DNA from: Fusobacterium sp. | GTDB taxonomy: Bacteria > Fusobacteriota > Fusobacteriia > Fusobacteriales > Fusobacteriaceae | Length of the DNA stretch: 64,000 bases | Assembly: GCF_032477075.1 (NCBI RefSeq) | Contig: NZ_JAWDXO010000001.1 | Span: 62,001 to 126,000 of the forward strand | Direction: 5' to 3' | Shown here: positions 52,498 to 61,774 of the stretch, piece by piece | Numbering within the stretch: position 1 is the stretch's first letter | Layout of the letters: the number at the start of each line of letters is the position of its first letter | Notes under the pieces: model-generated | What the model was told of the DNA's origin: nothing | Database searches by the model: none | The model's input: the letters and a program-made list of their open reading frames with translations, nothing else | Translations under genes and position numbers: made by a program

Positions 52498-52525
52498 AGA
52501 GGCGTCTCAAAGCGCCTCTAAACTT
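52498..52525 (+). terminator. Hairpin between asp23 and amaP
   Basis: AGAGGCG (52498-52504) pairs with CGCCTCT (52513-52519), followed by AAACTTTTA. Weak T-run, so probably partial attenuation that keeps Asp23 above its anchor. Confidence 0.6.
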
Positions 52526-52545
52526 TTATTAAAGGTGGTATTATT

Positions 52546-53064
52546 ATGACTAATAAATTTTTATTTTTTCTAGGGTGGGTAGGAATATTTATACTATCAA
52601 TTACTGGAATAGTATGTATTGTAATGCCGGATTTTATTGTAAAATTTAATCCATTAGATTCAACAAAAACCAATGTTGCTATAGTTGTTATATGTGTTGC
52701 ATATTTCTTGTTATGTATTTTAAAATTTTTCTCTATGTTTGAAAAAACAGGTGATTATGAAATAAAAACAGAAAATGGAAAGGTTACCATATCAGCAGCT
52801 TCTGTTACTAATTTTGTAAAAGAAATGCTTTCTAGAGATAAAGATGTAGAAGGAATAAAAGTTTTTACAGGAAAAAGAGGGAAAAAATTCTTTGTAAAAA
52901 TAAAACTTGATATGCTTACAGATGGGAATATTGCAGAAAAGACTGCTTCTATTCAAGATGGAATAAAGAATAGATTATCTGATAAAATGGGATTAGACGT
53001 TGATACTGTTGAAGTACAGATTTCTAAGTTGTCAATAAAATCTTCAAATACTTCAGAAGAATAG
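52546..53064 (+). CDS. amaP: Alkaline shock response membrane anchor protein AmaP
   Basis: A 172-residue membrane protein with two hydrophobic segments at the N-terminus (about 5-30 and 40-62). A soluble domain with ITISAASVTNFVKEML and GLDVDTVEVQISKL-like strands related to Asp23 follows. AmaP tethers Asp23 to the membrane in Staphylococcus. Its place after asp23 and before the DUF2273 gene fits. Confidence 0.85.
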   Translation: MTNKFLFFLGWVGIFILSITGIVCIVMPDFIVKFNPLDSTKTNVAIVVICVAYFLLCILKFFSMFEKTGDYEIKTENGKVTISAASVTNFVKEMLSRDKDVEGIKVFTGKRGKKFFVKIKLDMLTDGNIAEKTASIQDGIKNRLSDKMGLDVDTVEVQISKLSIKSSNTSEE

Positions 53065-53076
53065 AGGTGATCATAT

Positions 53077-53301
53077 ATGTTAGCTGAGATGCTTGAAAAA
53101 TTGATGGTATCCCTTGTAAATAACTGGAGAAAATATTTAGGATGTTTTATAGGATTTGTTTTAGGAGTTCTTCTTGTAGAGTATGGTCTTCCTAAAACAG
53201 TTTTTATAGTTGTTTTAAGTATTGTAGGTTATAAAACTGGAGATATAACATTTATAAAAAAGATTAAAAAGTTTATATCAGAGAAAATAAAAGATGATTA
53301 G
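53077..53301 (+). CDS. DUF2273 small membrane protein
   Basis: A 74-residue protein with a hydrophobic hairpin (YLGCFIGFVLGVLLVEYGLPKTVFIVVLSIVGYKTG) and a basic C-terminus. DUF2273 proteins commonly sit between amaP and asp23 or nusB. It probably belongs to the Asp23 membrane complex. The function is not established. Confidence 0.82.
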   Translation: MLAEMLEKLMVSLVNNWRKYLGCFIGFVLGVLLVEYGLPKTVFIVVLSIVGYKTGDITFIKKIKKFISEKIKDD

Positions 53302-53313
53302 AAAGGAAAGTTA

Positions 53314-53712
53314 ATGAGCAGAAGATTAGCAAGGGAAGAGTTATTTAAATTGGTATTTGAAGGAGAAATAAAAGAAGAAAATACGAAAGATATATTGGAA
53401 AGTTATTTAAAAAGAGAAGAGATTCTTCAAAATGAAAATGAAATAGCTTTTATAAAAAAATATATGAATGGAATAGCTGAAAATAATGACAAGATTTTAA
53501 AAATAATAGAAGAAAAAATAACAGGATGGAGCTTTGAAAGAATTGGAAATGTAGAAAAGGCTCTTTTAAAAATTTCTGTATATGAGATCTTGTGTGAAGA
53601 TACTCCATATGAAATAGTTATAAATGAAGCAGTAGAACTTGCTAAGATATATGGAGATGAAAAGACTTCTGAGTTTATAAATGGAGTTTTGGCAAAAATA
53701 GTAAATAATTAA
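53314..53712 (+). CDS. nusB: Transcription antitermination factor NusB
   Basis: A 132-residue all-helical protein that binds boxA RNA with NusE and supports rRNA transcription. MSRRLAREELFKLVFEG, the WSFERIGNVEKALLKISVYEILCEDTPYEIVINEAVELAKIYGDEKTSEFINGVLAKI core and length are all typical. It ends the accB-to-nusB cluster and is followed by a strong terminator. Confidence 0.94.
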   Translation: MSRRLAREELFKLVFEGEIKEENTKDILESYLKREEILQNENEIAFIKKYMNGIAENNDKILKIIEEKITGWSFERIGNVEKALLKISVYEILCEDTPYEIVINEAVELAKIYGDEKTSEFINGVLAKIVNN

Positions 53713-53728
53713 ATATAATAAAAAGATT

Positions 53729-53756
53729 AAACAGCCATTTTTGGCTGTTTTTTTTA
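53729..53756 (+). terminator. Terminator after nusB
   Basis: AACAGCCA (53730-53737) pairs with TGGCTGTT (53742-53749) around a four-base loop, followed by a long T-run. Confidence 0.88.
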
Positions 53757-53884
53757 AATATAATTTAGAAATAAAGGTATTTGTAATAAAAGCACCTAGA
53801 AAAGCAACTCTCAGTTGGTAGAATAATACATTATGATATGGTAAAATTATAAAAGATGAGCAAAATGATAAAGGAAGGGGAAAG

Positions 53885-54589
53885 ATGATAGAATTAGAAA
53901 AACATCCAGTGGAAACAGAGGCTGGAGATCAATTTAGAGAGTGTATTATAATGACAGCTTCCAAAAGTGAGAAATTAAAAATGAGAGAACTTTTAGAGAT
54001 GAGTAAAGAAATTGGATTTTTGGTAGATGAACCTCAACATATGGATTATTTTGATCCTTTTGCTATTATGTTGGTAGAGCTTTTTACAGAATATCAAGAA
54101 TATGGAAAATTTCCAATTTGGACATATAATATGGATGATGTCAAAGAAATTGTCATAGATGAGGAGACAAAAGAGTTTCTTTTACAGATTCTTAATGATA
54201 TTTATGATGAAAGAAAAATAGAGACAAAAGAGAGAGATTTTTGTATTCAATGGAAGAAAACTGGAATGACAGAAGTATGGAAAAGGTATATAGAATCTTT
54301 AATCCATTCTTTAAAAAGATCTATTCCTTATAAAGAAACAGAAGATGAAATAGCTGAAAGAAAAGAAAAAGAAGAAAATGAAAAAAAATCAGGGAAAGGA
54401 GTAGTTTTTGTTTTTGTATTAATGTTTGGAATGATATTCTTAATGGGAAGTTACATATTATATATGACAACAATACTTTTAAAAACAGGAAAAATTCTTC
54501 AAGGGGTAGTAGCATTATTATTTTCTGGAATAACTTTATTTTTTTCTGGAAAATTGTTTTTAGGTTTTTTTAAGGAGTTATTCAAATAA
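53885..54589 (+). CDS. Membrane protein of unknown function
   Basis: A 234-residue protein not recognised. Residues 1-155 are soluble and acidic, with aromatic-rich stretches (FLVDEPQHMDYFDPFAIMLVEL, FPIWTYNMDDVKEIVIDEETKEFL). A highly charged linker (about 155-170) leads to two hydrophobic segments (GVVFVFVLMFGMIFLMGSYIL and GVVALLFSGITLFFSGKLFLG). The topology suggests a cytosolic domain anchored at the C-terminal end. It has an AGGAAGGGG site and stands between terminators. Confidence 0.65.
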   Translation: MIELEKHPVETEAGDQFRECIIMTASKSEKLKMRELLEMSKEIGFLVDEPQHMDYFDPFAIMLVELFTEYQEYGKFPIWTYNMDDVKEIVIDEETKEFLLQILNDIYDERKIETKERDFCIQWKKTGMTEVWKRYIESLIHSLKRSIPYKETEDEIAERKEKEENEKKSGKGVVFVFVLMFGMIFLMGSYILYMTTILLKTGKILQGVVALLFSGITLFFSGKLFLGFFKELFK

Positions 54590-54615
54590 AAAACTATAAC
54601 ATAAGGGGAGAATAA

Positions 54616-54735
54616 ATGATAAAAAAAATACATATAGAGAAAGTATACAGAAAGAAAATTATGTTTAGAATAAAAATAACTATTATGATGTTAGTAATAT
54701 CTATGATAATAGTGCTGTATTATAGGTATAAATAA
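54616..54735 (+). CDS. Small single-pass membrane protein, 39 residues
   Basis: A short open frame starting MIKKIHIEKVYRKK, with a very basic N-terminus, then one hydrophobic segment (ITIMMLVISMIIVLYY) and a short YRYK end. An AGGGGAG lies five bases before the ATG, better than most small frames in this window. It follows the preceding membrane-protein gene by 26 bases and may be co-transcribed. No known family is recognised, and chance cannot be excluded. Confidence 0.5.
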   Translation: MIKKIHIEKVYRKKIMFRIKITIMMLVISMIIVLYYRYK

Positions 54736-54801
54736 ACTTTTATATCATGAAAAATAGATAAGAATAAATTATGGTTACTATTAAAATAATTTAAAATAAA
54801 G

Positions 54802-54807
54802 TATAAT
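54802..54807 (+). promoter_or_regulatory. Probable -10 for the nuclease gene
   Basis: TATAAT within AAAGTATAATATATTC, about 45 bases before the start codon; no clear -35. Confidence 0.4.
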
Positions 54808-54851
54808 ATATTCAAAGTGATTTTATAATTTTATAGAAAAGAGGGATACAT

Positions 54852-55322
54852 ATGAGAAAAATATTACTTTCAGTATTCATATTTTCTCTGAGTATAATGG
54901 CTGTAGCTATTAGTGGAAAAGTAATAAAAGTATCTGATGGAGATACTATCTTGCTTCAATCAGGAAGTCAGAGAATAAAAGTGAGAATGTATGGAATAGA
55001 TGCTCCTGAACTAAAACAAAATTATGGAGAAGTTTCTAAAAATTATTTAGAAAAAAGGATATTAAATAGAAATATTGATTTAAAAGTGATAAATGAAGAT
55101 AAATATGGTAGAAAAGTAGGAAAAGTATTTTATAAAAATAAAGATATAAATTTAGAAATGATAGAAACAGGAAATGCTTGGTTTTATGAATACCATGCTA
55201 AAAGAGAAAAAGAGTATAGAAAAGCATTTAAAAGTGCTCAGGAACAAAAATTGGGATTATGGAAAGATAAAAATCCACAAAACCCAAGAAGCTTTAGATT
55301 AGAAAATAAAAGAGAGGATTAA
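54852..55322 (+). CDS. Secreted thermonuclease (staphylococcal nuclease-like)
   Basis: A 156-residue SNase-like OB-fold nuclease with an N-terminal signal (KILLSVFIFSLSIMAVA). Family motifs are VIKVSDGDTI, VRMYGIDAPE (catalytic Arg and Glu) and DKYGRKVGKV (second catalytic Arg), then the tail EKEYRKAFKSAQEQKLGLWK. It would cleave DNA or RNA outside the cytoplasm with calcium. It ends 4 bases before the M32 peptidase gene, so the two probably form one message. Confidence 0.9.
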   Translation: MRKILLSVFIFSLSIMAVAISGKVIKVSDGDTILLQSGSQRIKVRMYGIDAPELKQNYGEVSKNYLEKRILNRNIDLKVINEDKYGRKVGKVFYKNKDINLEMIETGNAWFYEYHAKREKEYRKAFKSAQEQKLGLWKDKNPQNPRSFRLENKRED

Positions 55323-55326
55323 AAGT

Positions 55327-56826
55327 GTGAAAAAAGAAATAAAAAGATTTAGAGAATTAATTAAAGAAAAAAAACTTATAGATTCATCATTAGGAATATT
55401 ACAGTGGGATTTGGAAACAACTACTCCAAGGAAAGGAAAAGAACTTCTTTCTGAAATGGTAGGATATTTGAGTATGAAAGGCTATAATATTGTTACATCA
55501 GAAGAATTTTTGAGCCTTGTTAACTTTTTAAAAGAAAATGAAAAAGATTTAGATGATATTCAAAGAAAAGAAATAGATAATATGGCTGAAGAAATAGAAA
55601 AAATAAGTAAAATACCTCCTCATGAGTATCAAGAATATTCAGAATTAACTGCTAAAACTCAAGGGATATGGGAAGAAGCAAAAGCTAAAAATGATTTTAA
55701 AATGTTTAAAGAAAATTTGAAAAAAATATTTGAATTTAATATAAAGTTTGCAGAATATCAAGGAAAAAAAGATAAAAAAATATATGATATAATTTTAGAT
55801 GAATATGAAAAGGGAATGACTACAGAAAAATTGAATGAATTTTTTAGTGGATTAAGAGCAGAAATAGTTCCACTTTTAAAAAAAATAATGGAAAAAAAGA
55901 AAATTAATGAAAAATCGTATATAAATGAAAAGGTAACTATTAGTGAACAGAAAAAATTTAATAGATTTTTGAGTGAATATTTGGGATTTGATTTTGATAG
56001 AGGAGTAGTAGCAGAAAGTGAACATCCATTTACATTGAACTTAGATAAAAATGATGTAAGGCTTACTACTAAATATACAGAAGATATTCCTTTTTCCTCA
56101 ATATTTAGTACTATTCATGAAACTGGGCATGGGATATATGAACAACAGATTGGAGATGATTTACTGGGAACTACTTTAGCTACTGGGGGTTCTATGGGGC
56201 TTCATGAGTCACAATCAAGATTTTATGAAAATATGATAGGAAGAAGTATTAGTTTTTGGAAAGGAATATATGATAAAAATATAGATATATTTCCATTCTT
56301 AAAGAAAATAAAGATAGAAGAACTCTATAGAGATATAAACAAGGTAGAACCTTCCTTTATAAGAACAGAAGCAGATGAACTTACATATTCACTTCATATA
56401 ATGATTAGATATGAAATAGAAAAAGGAATAGTTAATAGAGAAATAGGAATAGATGATCTCCCTGAAGTATGGAATAAAAAAATGGAAGAATATTTAGGAA
56501 TAGTACCTGAAACAGATAGAGAAGGGATATTGCAGGATGTACATTGGGCATGTGGACTCATAGGTTATTTTCCATCATATGCATTAGGAAATGTATATGC
56601 AGCTCAATTATATAATACTATGAAAAAAGACATGGCTGTAGATTTACTTCTTGAAAATGGTAAATTGGATAGAATAAAAGGATGGTTGAGAGATAAGATA
56701 CATATTTATGGTAAATTGAGAGAAACAGGAGAGCTTATTCAGGAGGTAACAGGAGAAGAACTTGAACCAAAGTACTACATAGAATATTTAAAAGAAAAGT
56801 ATTCAAAAATATATAATCTTGATTAA
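55327..56826 (+). CDS. M32 family metallocarboxypeptidase
   Basis: A 499-residue zinc carboxypeptidase of the Taq/Pfu type. The zinc motif is HETGH (about residue 264, in TIHETGHGIYEQQ), with the downstream ESQSRFYENMIGRS Glu ligand region. The DLVRPGF-like element is replaced by RTEADELTYSLHIMIRYEIE, normal for the family. The start is GTG with AGAGGA upstream. No signal peptide, so it trims peptides in the cytosol. Confidence 0.93.
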   Translation: MKKEIKRFRELIKEKKLIDSSLGILQWDLETTTPRKGKELLSEMVGYLSMKGYNIVTSEEFLSLVNFLKENEKDLDDIQRKEIDNMAEEIEKISKIPPHEYQEYSELTAKTQGIWEEAKAKNDFKMFKENLKKIFEFNIKFAEYQGKKDKKIYDIILDEYEKGMTTEKLNEFFSGLRAEIVPLLKKIMEKKKINEKSYINEKVTISEQKKFNRFLSEYLGFDFDRGVVAESEHPFTLNLDKNDVRLTTKYTEDIPFSSIFSTIHETGHGIYEQQIGDDLLGTTLATGGSMGLHESQSRFYENMIGRSISFWKGIYDKNIDIFPFLKKIKIEELYRDINKVEPSFIRTEADELTYSLHIMIRYEIEKGIVNREIGIDDLPEVWNKKMEEYLGIVPETDREGILQDVHWACGLIGYFPSYALGNVYAAQLYNTMKKDMAVDLLLENGKLDRIKGWLRDKIHIYGKLRETGELIQEVTGEELEPKYYIEYLKEKYSKIYNLD

Positions 56827-56846
56827 ATAATAGGAGGGGGAAGTTT

Positions 56847-58706
56847 TTGAAAAGGTTTAAAAAAATTTATTTGATTATAACTATGTTTTTTTCTGTTTTT
56901 TTTGTTATATTTTCAGCACCATCATATAAGATAGATAGCTTAGATATAACAGCTAAAATACAAGAAGATGGATCAGTAATTATTGAAGAGATAGTTTTAT
57001 ATAATGCTAGTGAAATAAATGGAGTATTATATAATATTGATGCTAAAGGATATGGAAAATTACAATCTCTAGAAGTTTTTTATGAAAAGAATGGAGAATT
57101 TACTTCAGCAATAAATCAAGAAGGAACATCTTCAGGCTCATATACAGTGACAACAAGTGATGAACTTTATAAAATAAAGCTCTATTCTCCTATGAGAAAT
57201 GAAAAAAGATATTTTGGATTCAGATATATTCTCCCTAAAGGAGTGACTGTATATGAAGATATAGCACAATTTAATAGGAAAATGGTAGGAAGAGGATGGC
57301 AAAATAATATAAAAGATGTTTCAGTAAAAGTGATACTTTCTAAAGAAGTAGAAAAAAGTGAAATACATGCTTTTGGACATGGACCTCTTACTGGGAATAT
57401 AGAAATATTAAGTGGAAATGAAATATTTTTTACTTTAAAAAACTATAGATCAGGAGAATTTGTCGAAACCAATATTCTTTTTCCAAAAGAGGTAGTTAGT
57501 AAAATAAATCCAAATTATATAAAAAAAACAAAAGGCTATGAAAGTATAATGGCTATGGAAGGAAGACTAGCAGAGGAATCAAATAGAGAAAGAGATAGTG
57601 CAGTAAGAGGAATTATATTAAATAGATTTATTTTTTATAGTGGGATACTCTGGTGGCTGTTTTTAATGATATTTATTTACTTAAAAAATGGTAAAAAATA
57701 TAAAGTAGTTAATCCTTATGGAGAATATTTTAGAGAACTTCCAGATGACTATACTCCAGCAGTTGCAGGAACATTAGTATCAAGAAAAATGTATCCAGCT
57801 CCGGAGCATCTCTTTGCTACAGTAATGGATTTGGTAAGAAAAGATTATTTAGAAATGAATGAAATAAATGAAGTTAATCCAAAAGGGAAGACTATTAAAA
57901 AAACTATATTAAAAAAGATAAATGAAGGAACTTCTCAATTAAAGGATTATGAGAAGCTAGTTTTTAAATGGTATATAAATGAACTTGGAGATGGAGAAAA
58001 GGTAGTTTTGGAAGATATAGAGAAATATGTTTCTAAAAATCTTACAAATGCTAAAAAATTTAATGCTAACTTTGAAAAATGGAAAACATTAGTATATACA
58101 GACATGCTTGCAAAAGGTTTGAAACAGGATAAAAGAAATACATTGGCTGTAGCGCTTGGAGTTTTAACAGGGATAATTTTATTCATTGGTGGAATGGTAC
58201 TTATAGTTATATTCCAAGATCCTAAATTTATGTTATTTAATTTTTTAGGAATGCCATTAATAATATTTGCATCAGTAATAAGCAGACCAAGTAAAGAAAA
58301 AGAAGAAGCATATTCTAGATGGAAAGCTTTTAAAAAGTTTCTTGTTGATTACAGTAATCTGGAAGAAGCAAAACTGGCTTCAATACATTTATGGGAACAT
58401 TATTTTGTCTATGCAATAGCTCTAGGAGTAGCTGAAAAAGTAGCTGCTGGGTATAAAAAAATAGCTGCATTAAGAGGTGAGGATGATGTTAATCTAAGAG
58501 TTGGAAGAAACAGAACATCTCTTATGAATACATATCTTTATAGCCGAGCTTTCAGAACAATGGAAAGTTCAACAGTAAAGGCTGCATCTCGTTCTATGAG
58601 AGAAGTTGCAAAATCTACAAGATCTTCTTCAAGTGGTAGTGGAGGAGGATTTAGCAGAGGATCTTCTGGCGGAGGGGGAAGCCGTGGTGGAGGCGGAGCT
58701 TTCTAA
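56847..58706 (+). CDS. DUF2207 family membrane protein
   Basis: A 619-residue membrane protein. A signal-like N-terminus is followed by the extracytoplasmic DUF2207 domain (YKIDSLDITAKIQEDGSVIIEE), a membrane segment near 265, a cytosolic region, further hydrophobic segments near 435-475, and a Gly/Ser-rich tail (SSSGSGGGFSRGSSGGGGSRGG) seen in many DUF2207 proteins. The start codon is TTG behind AGGAGGGGG. It is next to lemA, a frequent pairing; the two are thought to work at the envelope, but the role is unproven. Confidence 0.88.
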   Translation: MKRFKKIYLIITMFFSVFFVIFSAPSYKIDSLDITAKIQEDGSVIIEEIVLYNASEINGVLYNIDAKGYGKLQSLEVFYEKNGEFTSAINQEGTSSGSYTVTTSDELYKIKLYSPMRNEKRYFGFRYILPKGVTVYEDIAQFNRKMVGRGWQNNIKDVSVKVILSKEVEKSEIHAFGHGPLTGNIEILSGNEIFFTLKNYRSGEFVETNILFPKEVVSKINPNYIKKTKGYESIMAMEGRLAEESNRERDSAVRGIILNRFIFYSGILWWLFLMIFIYLKNGKKYKVVNPYGEYFRELPDDYTPAVAGTLVSRKMYPAPEHLFATVMDLVRKDYLEMNEINEVNPKGKTIKKTILKKINEGTSQLKDYEKLVFKWYINELGDGEKVVLEDIEKYVSKNLTNAKKFNANFEKWKTLVYTDMLAKGLKQDKRNTLAVALGVLTGIILFIGGMVLIVIFQDPKFMLFNFLGMPLIIFASVISRPSKEKEEAYSRWKAFKKFLVDYSNLEEAKLASIHLWEHYFVYAIALGVAEKVAAGYKKIAALRGEDDVNLRVGRNRTSLMNTYLYSRAFRTMESSTVKAASRSMREVAKSTRSSSSGSGGGFSRGSSGGGGSRGGGGAF

Positions 58707-58746
58707 ATAAAATTTTATAAAATATAAATATTAAAGGAGTAAAAAT

Positions 58747-59289
58747 ATGATAATTTTTATAGTTGTTATTGTTTTATTAATTCTTTTGGCTGTATCATAT
58801 CAAAATAAATTTGTCAAACTTCATGAAAGAGTTAAAAATTCTTGGAGTCAAATAGATGTTCAACTTCAAAAAAGAGTAGACTTGATACCTAACTTAGTGG
58901 AGACAGTAAAAGGGTATGCCACACATGAAAAAGAAACACTGGATGCTGTAATTTCAGCAAGAACACGTTACACTACTGCTTCTACAATAGATGAGAAAAT
59001 GAAAGCAAATGGAGAATTAAGTGGAGTTTTAAGCAGATTAATGATGGTATCAGAAAGTTATCCTGATCTTAAAGCAAATACAAATTTTATGGACTTACAA
59101 AAGCAATTAAAAGACATAGAGGATAAGATTGGATATGCTCGACAATTTTATAATGATACAGTTACTTTGTATAACCAAAGTATAAAAATGATACCTGCAA
59201 GTATTTTTGCAGGAATATTTAAATTTACAGAAGAACCTCTGTTTAAGGCAGATGAAGGAGCAAAAGAAGTACCTAAAGTTAAATTTTAA
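58747..59289 (+). CDS. lemA: LemA family protein
   Basis: A 180-residue protein with one N-terminal membrane anchor (IIFIVVIVLLILLAVSY) and a helical domain outside. Diagnostic stretches are SWSQIDVQLQKRVDLIPNLVETVKGYATHEKETLDAVISAR and ARQFYNDTVTLYNQSIKMIPASIFAGIF. It is encoded with the DUF2207 protein. The function is not established. Confidence 0.92.
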   Translation: MIIFIVVIVLLILLAVSYQNKFVKLHERVKNSWSQIDVQLQKRVDLIPNLVETVKGYATHEKETLDAVISARTRYTTASTIDEKMKANGELSGVLSRLMMVSESYPDLKANTNFMDLQKQLKDIEDKIGYARQFYNDTVTLYNQSIKMIPASIFAGIFKFTEEPLFKADEGAKEVPKVKF

Positions 59290-59300
59290 TTACAAAATAG

Positions 59301-59370
59301 AGCTTCCTATAAAAATTAGGCAGATAAAAAGTTAAATCTATTTAGTTAATTGAGGAAGCTTTTTATTTTT
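59301..59370 (+). terminator. Long-looped terminator after lemA
   Basis: AGCTTCCT (59301-59308) pairs with AGGAAGCT (59353-59360), followed by TTTTATTTTT. The 44-base loop contains possible further pairing. Confidence 0.6.
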
Positions 59371-59512
59371 ATAAAAGGCTGTTAAAATATATAATTATAA
59401 AATAATAAACATTATAAAATAAAATATTTCAAATAGTTGACTTTTAGAGGTAAAAAGGATAGTATAAAGTAGATTTAAATTTATAAAAACTTTAATACTG
59501 GGAGGGATTTTT

Positions 59513-60784
59513 ATGGAAAAAAAGTTTAAACTTGCAGGCTTGGAAATGAAATATTTTATTCCAATTGTTATAGTACTTATAGCAGCAACAGCATTAGGAA
59601 AGCTTCCAAAAGGAATGCTTGGAGCTTTTCCTGTTATGATAATCATAGGGGCTATTTTAGATTATATTGGTAATAAAACTCCAATAGTAAAAGATTATCT
59701 TGGAGGAGGACCAATAGTTATAATATTTGCTTCAGCAGCATTAGTTTATTACAATATTATCCCAGATAATGAAATAAAAATAATTAAAGATTTTATGACA
59801 ACACAAAGTTTTCTTGATTTTTATATTGCTGCATTAATAGTAGGTAGTATTATGGGAATGAATAGAAAACTTTTAATAAAAGCAGCAATGGGATATCTTC
59901 CAGTTATTATTGGTGGAGTAGCTGTTTCAATACTTCTTACTGGAGTGATAGGATATATTTCAGGATATGGCTTTGTTAATGCTGTGTTTTATATTGCTAT
60001 TCCTATAATGGGTGGAGGAATGGGAGCTGGAGCAGTACCATTATCACAAATTTTTGGACAAGCTCTCAATAAACAACCAACAGAATTATTAGCAGTTATG
60101 GTTCCAGCAGTAGCATTAGGTAATGCTTTAGCAATAGTATCAGCAGGGTTATTGGATAAGTTGGGAAAGAGGTTTCCAAGTCTTACAGGAAATGGAAAAC
60201 TTTTGAAATCTCAAGATGCTGGAATGACTGAAGAAAGAAAACATACTCCACTTCAATATGAAGAGCTAGGAATGGGGCTTCTTATAGCTACATCATTTTT
60301 TATTTTTGGAAATACTTTAAGTAAGTTTATACCTATTCATGCTTATGCATTGATGATAATATCAGTGGCAATTGCAAAAATACTAGGTTTGGTAAGTGAT
60401 TATTATGAAGAATGCTGTGCTAAGTGGTTTAATTTTATAATGAAAAATTTTACATCAGCACTTTTGGTTGGAATAGGAGTAGCTTATACAAGTTTAAAAG
60501 AAGTGATAGAAGCTTTTAGTCCTATATATCTTTTATTAGTTGCAGCAACAGTTATAGGTGCTATTATAGGGACAGCTGTTGTTGGGCATTTGATAGGATT
60601 TTATGTAATAGAAGGCTCTATAACTGCAGGATTATGTATGGCAAATATGGGAGGAACAGGAGATGTAGCAGTAATGTCAGCAGCTCACAGAATGGAACTT
60701 ATGCCTTTTTCTCAAATTTCATCAAGAATAGGTGGAGCTTTTATGCTTTTACTTACATCACTTCTAATAAATATATTTGTTTGA
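59513..60784 (+). CDS. 2-hydroxycarboxylate transporter family carrier (citrate/malate type)
   Basis: A 423-residue sodium symporter of the 2HCT family (CitS, MaeN, CimH). It has about 11 hydrophobic segments and two inverted repeats, each with a glycine-rich loop: IMGGGMGAGAVPLSQIF in the first half and GLCMANMGGTGDVAVMSAAHRM in the second. It carries a 2-hydroxy di- or tricarboxylate. It is flanked by terminators and encoded alone, so the substrate cannot be read from context. Confidence 0.92.
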   Translation: MEKKFKLAGLEMKYFIPIVIVLIAATALGKLPKGMLGAFPVMIIIGAILDYIGNKTPIVKDYLGGGPIVIIFASAALVYYNIIPDNEIKIIKDFMTTQSFLDFYIAALIVGSIMGMNRKLLIKAAMGYLPVIIGGVAVSILLTGVIGYISGYGFVNAVFYIAIPIMGGGMGAGAVPLSQIFGQALNKQPTELLAVMVPAVALGNALAIVSAGLLDKLGKRFPSLTGNGKLLKSQDAGMTEERKHTPLQYEELGMGLLIATSFFIFGNTLSKFIPIHAYALMIISVAIAKILGLVSDYYEECCAKWFNFIMKNFTSALLVGIGVAYTSLKEVIEAFSPIYLLLVAATVIGAIIGTAVVGHLIGFYVIEGSITAGLCMANMGGTGDVAVMSAAHRMELMPFSQISSRIGGAFMLLLTSLLINIFV

Positions 60785-60815
60785 AGTTAAAAATAATTAA
60801 AAGATAGTATAATGG

Positions 60816-60857
60816 AGAGAGATCTAAACAATAAATATGATTTCTCTCTATTTTTTT
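60816..60857 (+). terminator. Terminator after the 2HCT gene
   Basis: AGAGAGA (60816-60822) pairs with TCTCTCT (60843-60849) around a 20-base loop, followed by seven T. Confidence 0.7.
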
Positions 60858-61009
60858 ATCAAAGATAGTTTTAAATAAAATATTTATATATTGATTTTTA
60901 TAGAAAAATGTTTTATTATGTAAAAATATATATTTAGTATTTTAGAAATAGATTCATAAGTAAAAAATTTAAAGAAAATAATTAAATATATAAAAAGGAG
61001 GGATACTTG

Positions 61010-61723
61010 ATGGATAATTTTACCATGAACCTTAGTGTATATGAAATAGGTTTAAGAATAGGGATGTCTATAGTTATTGGTGGAATGATAGGATACGAGA
61101 GAGGTCATAATAATAGACCTGCTGGGTTTAGGACTCATATTCTTGTATGTTTAGGAGCAGCAGTAGTTTCTATGGTACAAGACCATTTAAGAATAAATAT
61201 AGTCAAATTTGCTATGGAAAATGGAAATGTAGCTCAGGTTATAAAAACTGATCTAGGAAGAATTGGTGCTCAGGTAGTTAGCGGAATAGGATTTTTAGGA
61301 GCAGGAACTATAATGAGAGATAAAGGAACTATTGGCGGTTTAACAACAGCAGCTTCTATATGGGTGACAGGATGTATAGGTCTTGGAGTAGGATGGGGAT
61401 TCTATAACATGTCTTTTCTTTCAGGAGTGGCAGTTCTTTTAGTTCTTATAACACTAAAAAAAGTAGAAAGAAGATTTATAGATGATAGAACAATTTCAAA
61501 AATAGAGATAGAATATGATTCAGAAATTAATAATGGAATGTATTATTCCAATACTAATGAGATATTTAAAGAATTTAGTATAAGAGTAAGAAGTATGAAA
61601 AAAGATCCCAATGAAAATAGAATATTATACACACTTGTTATTCCAAGACAATATAGTATTTTAGACCTTACATCTGAATTTTCTAAAAATAAGGAAGTAA
61701 CATCAATTAAGATAATTAAATAA
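61010..61723 (+). CDS. MgtC/SapB family membrane protein
   Basis: A 238-residue protein. The N-terminal 150 residues carry about four or five membrane segments with the MgtC pattern: GGMIGYERGHNNRPAGFRTHILVCLGAAVVSM, GIGFLGAGTIMRDKGTIGGLTTAASIWVTGCIGLGVG. A cytosolic C-terminal ACT-like part follows. ATG 61010 lies seven bases after AGGAGGG; the TTG at 61007 is less likely. MgtC proteins act in magnesium limitation and envelope stress. Confidence 0.9.
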   Translation: MDNFTMNLSVYEIGLRIGMSIVIGGMIGYERGHNNRPAGFRTHILVCLGAAVVSMVQDHLRINIVKFAMENGNVAQVIKTDLGRIGAQVVSGIGFLGAGTIMRDKGTIGGLTTAASIWVTGCIGLGVGWGFYNMSFLSGVAVLLVLITLKKVERRFIDDRTISKIEIEYDSEINNGMYYSNTNEIFKEFSIRVRSMKKDPNENRILYTLVIPRQYSILDLTSEFSKNKEVTSIKIIK

Positions 61724-61724
61724 T

Positions 61725-61773
61725 AAAGGATGATACTAAAGTTAAAATTAACTTATGTATCATCCTTTTTTCT
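61725..61773. terminator. Bidirectional terminator between mgtC-like gene and SLC13-type gene
   Basis: AAAGGATGATA (61725-61735) pairs perfectly with TATCATCCTTT (61758-61768), and the loop contains a second possible stem (AAGTTAA/TTAACTT). It serves both convergent genes. Confidence 0.88.
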
Positions 61774-61774
61774 C

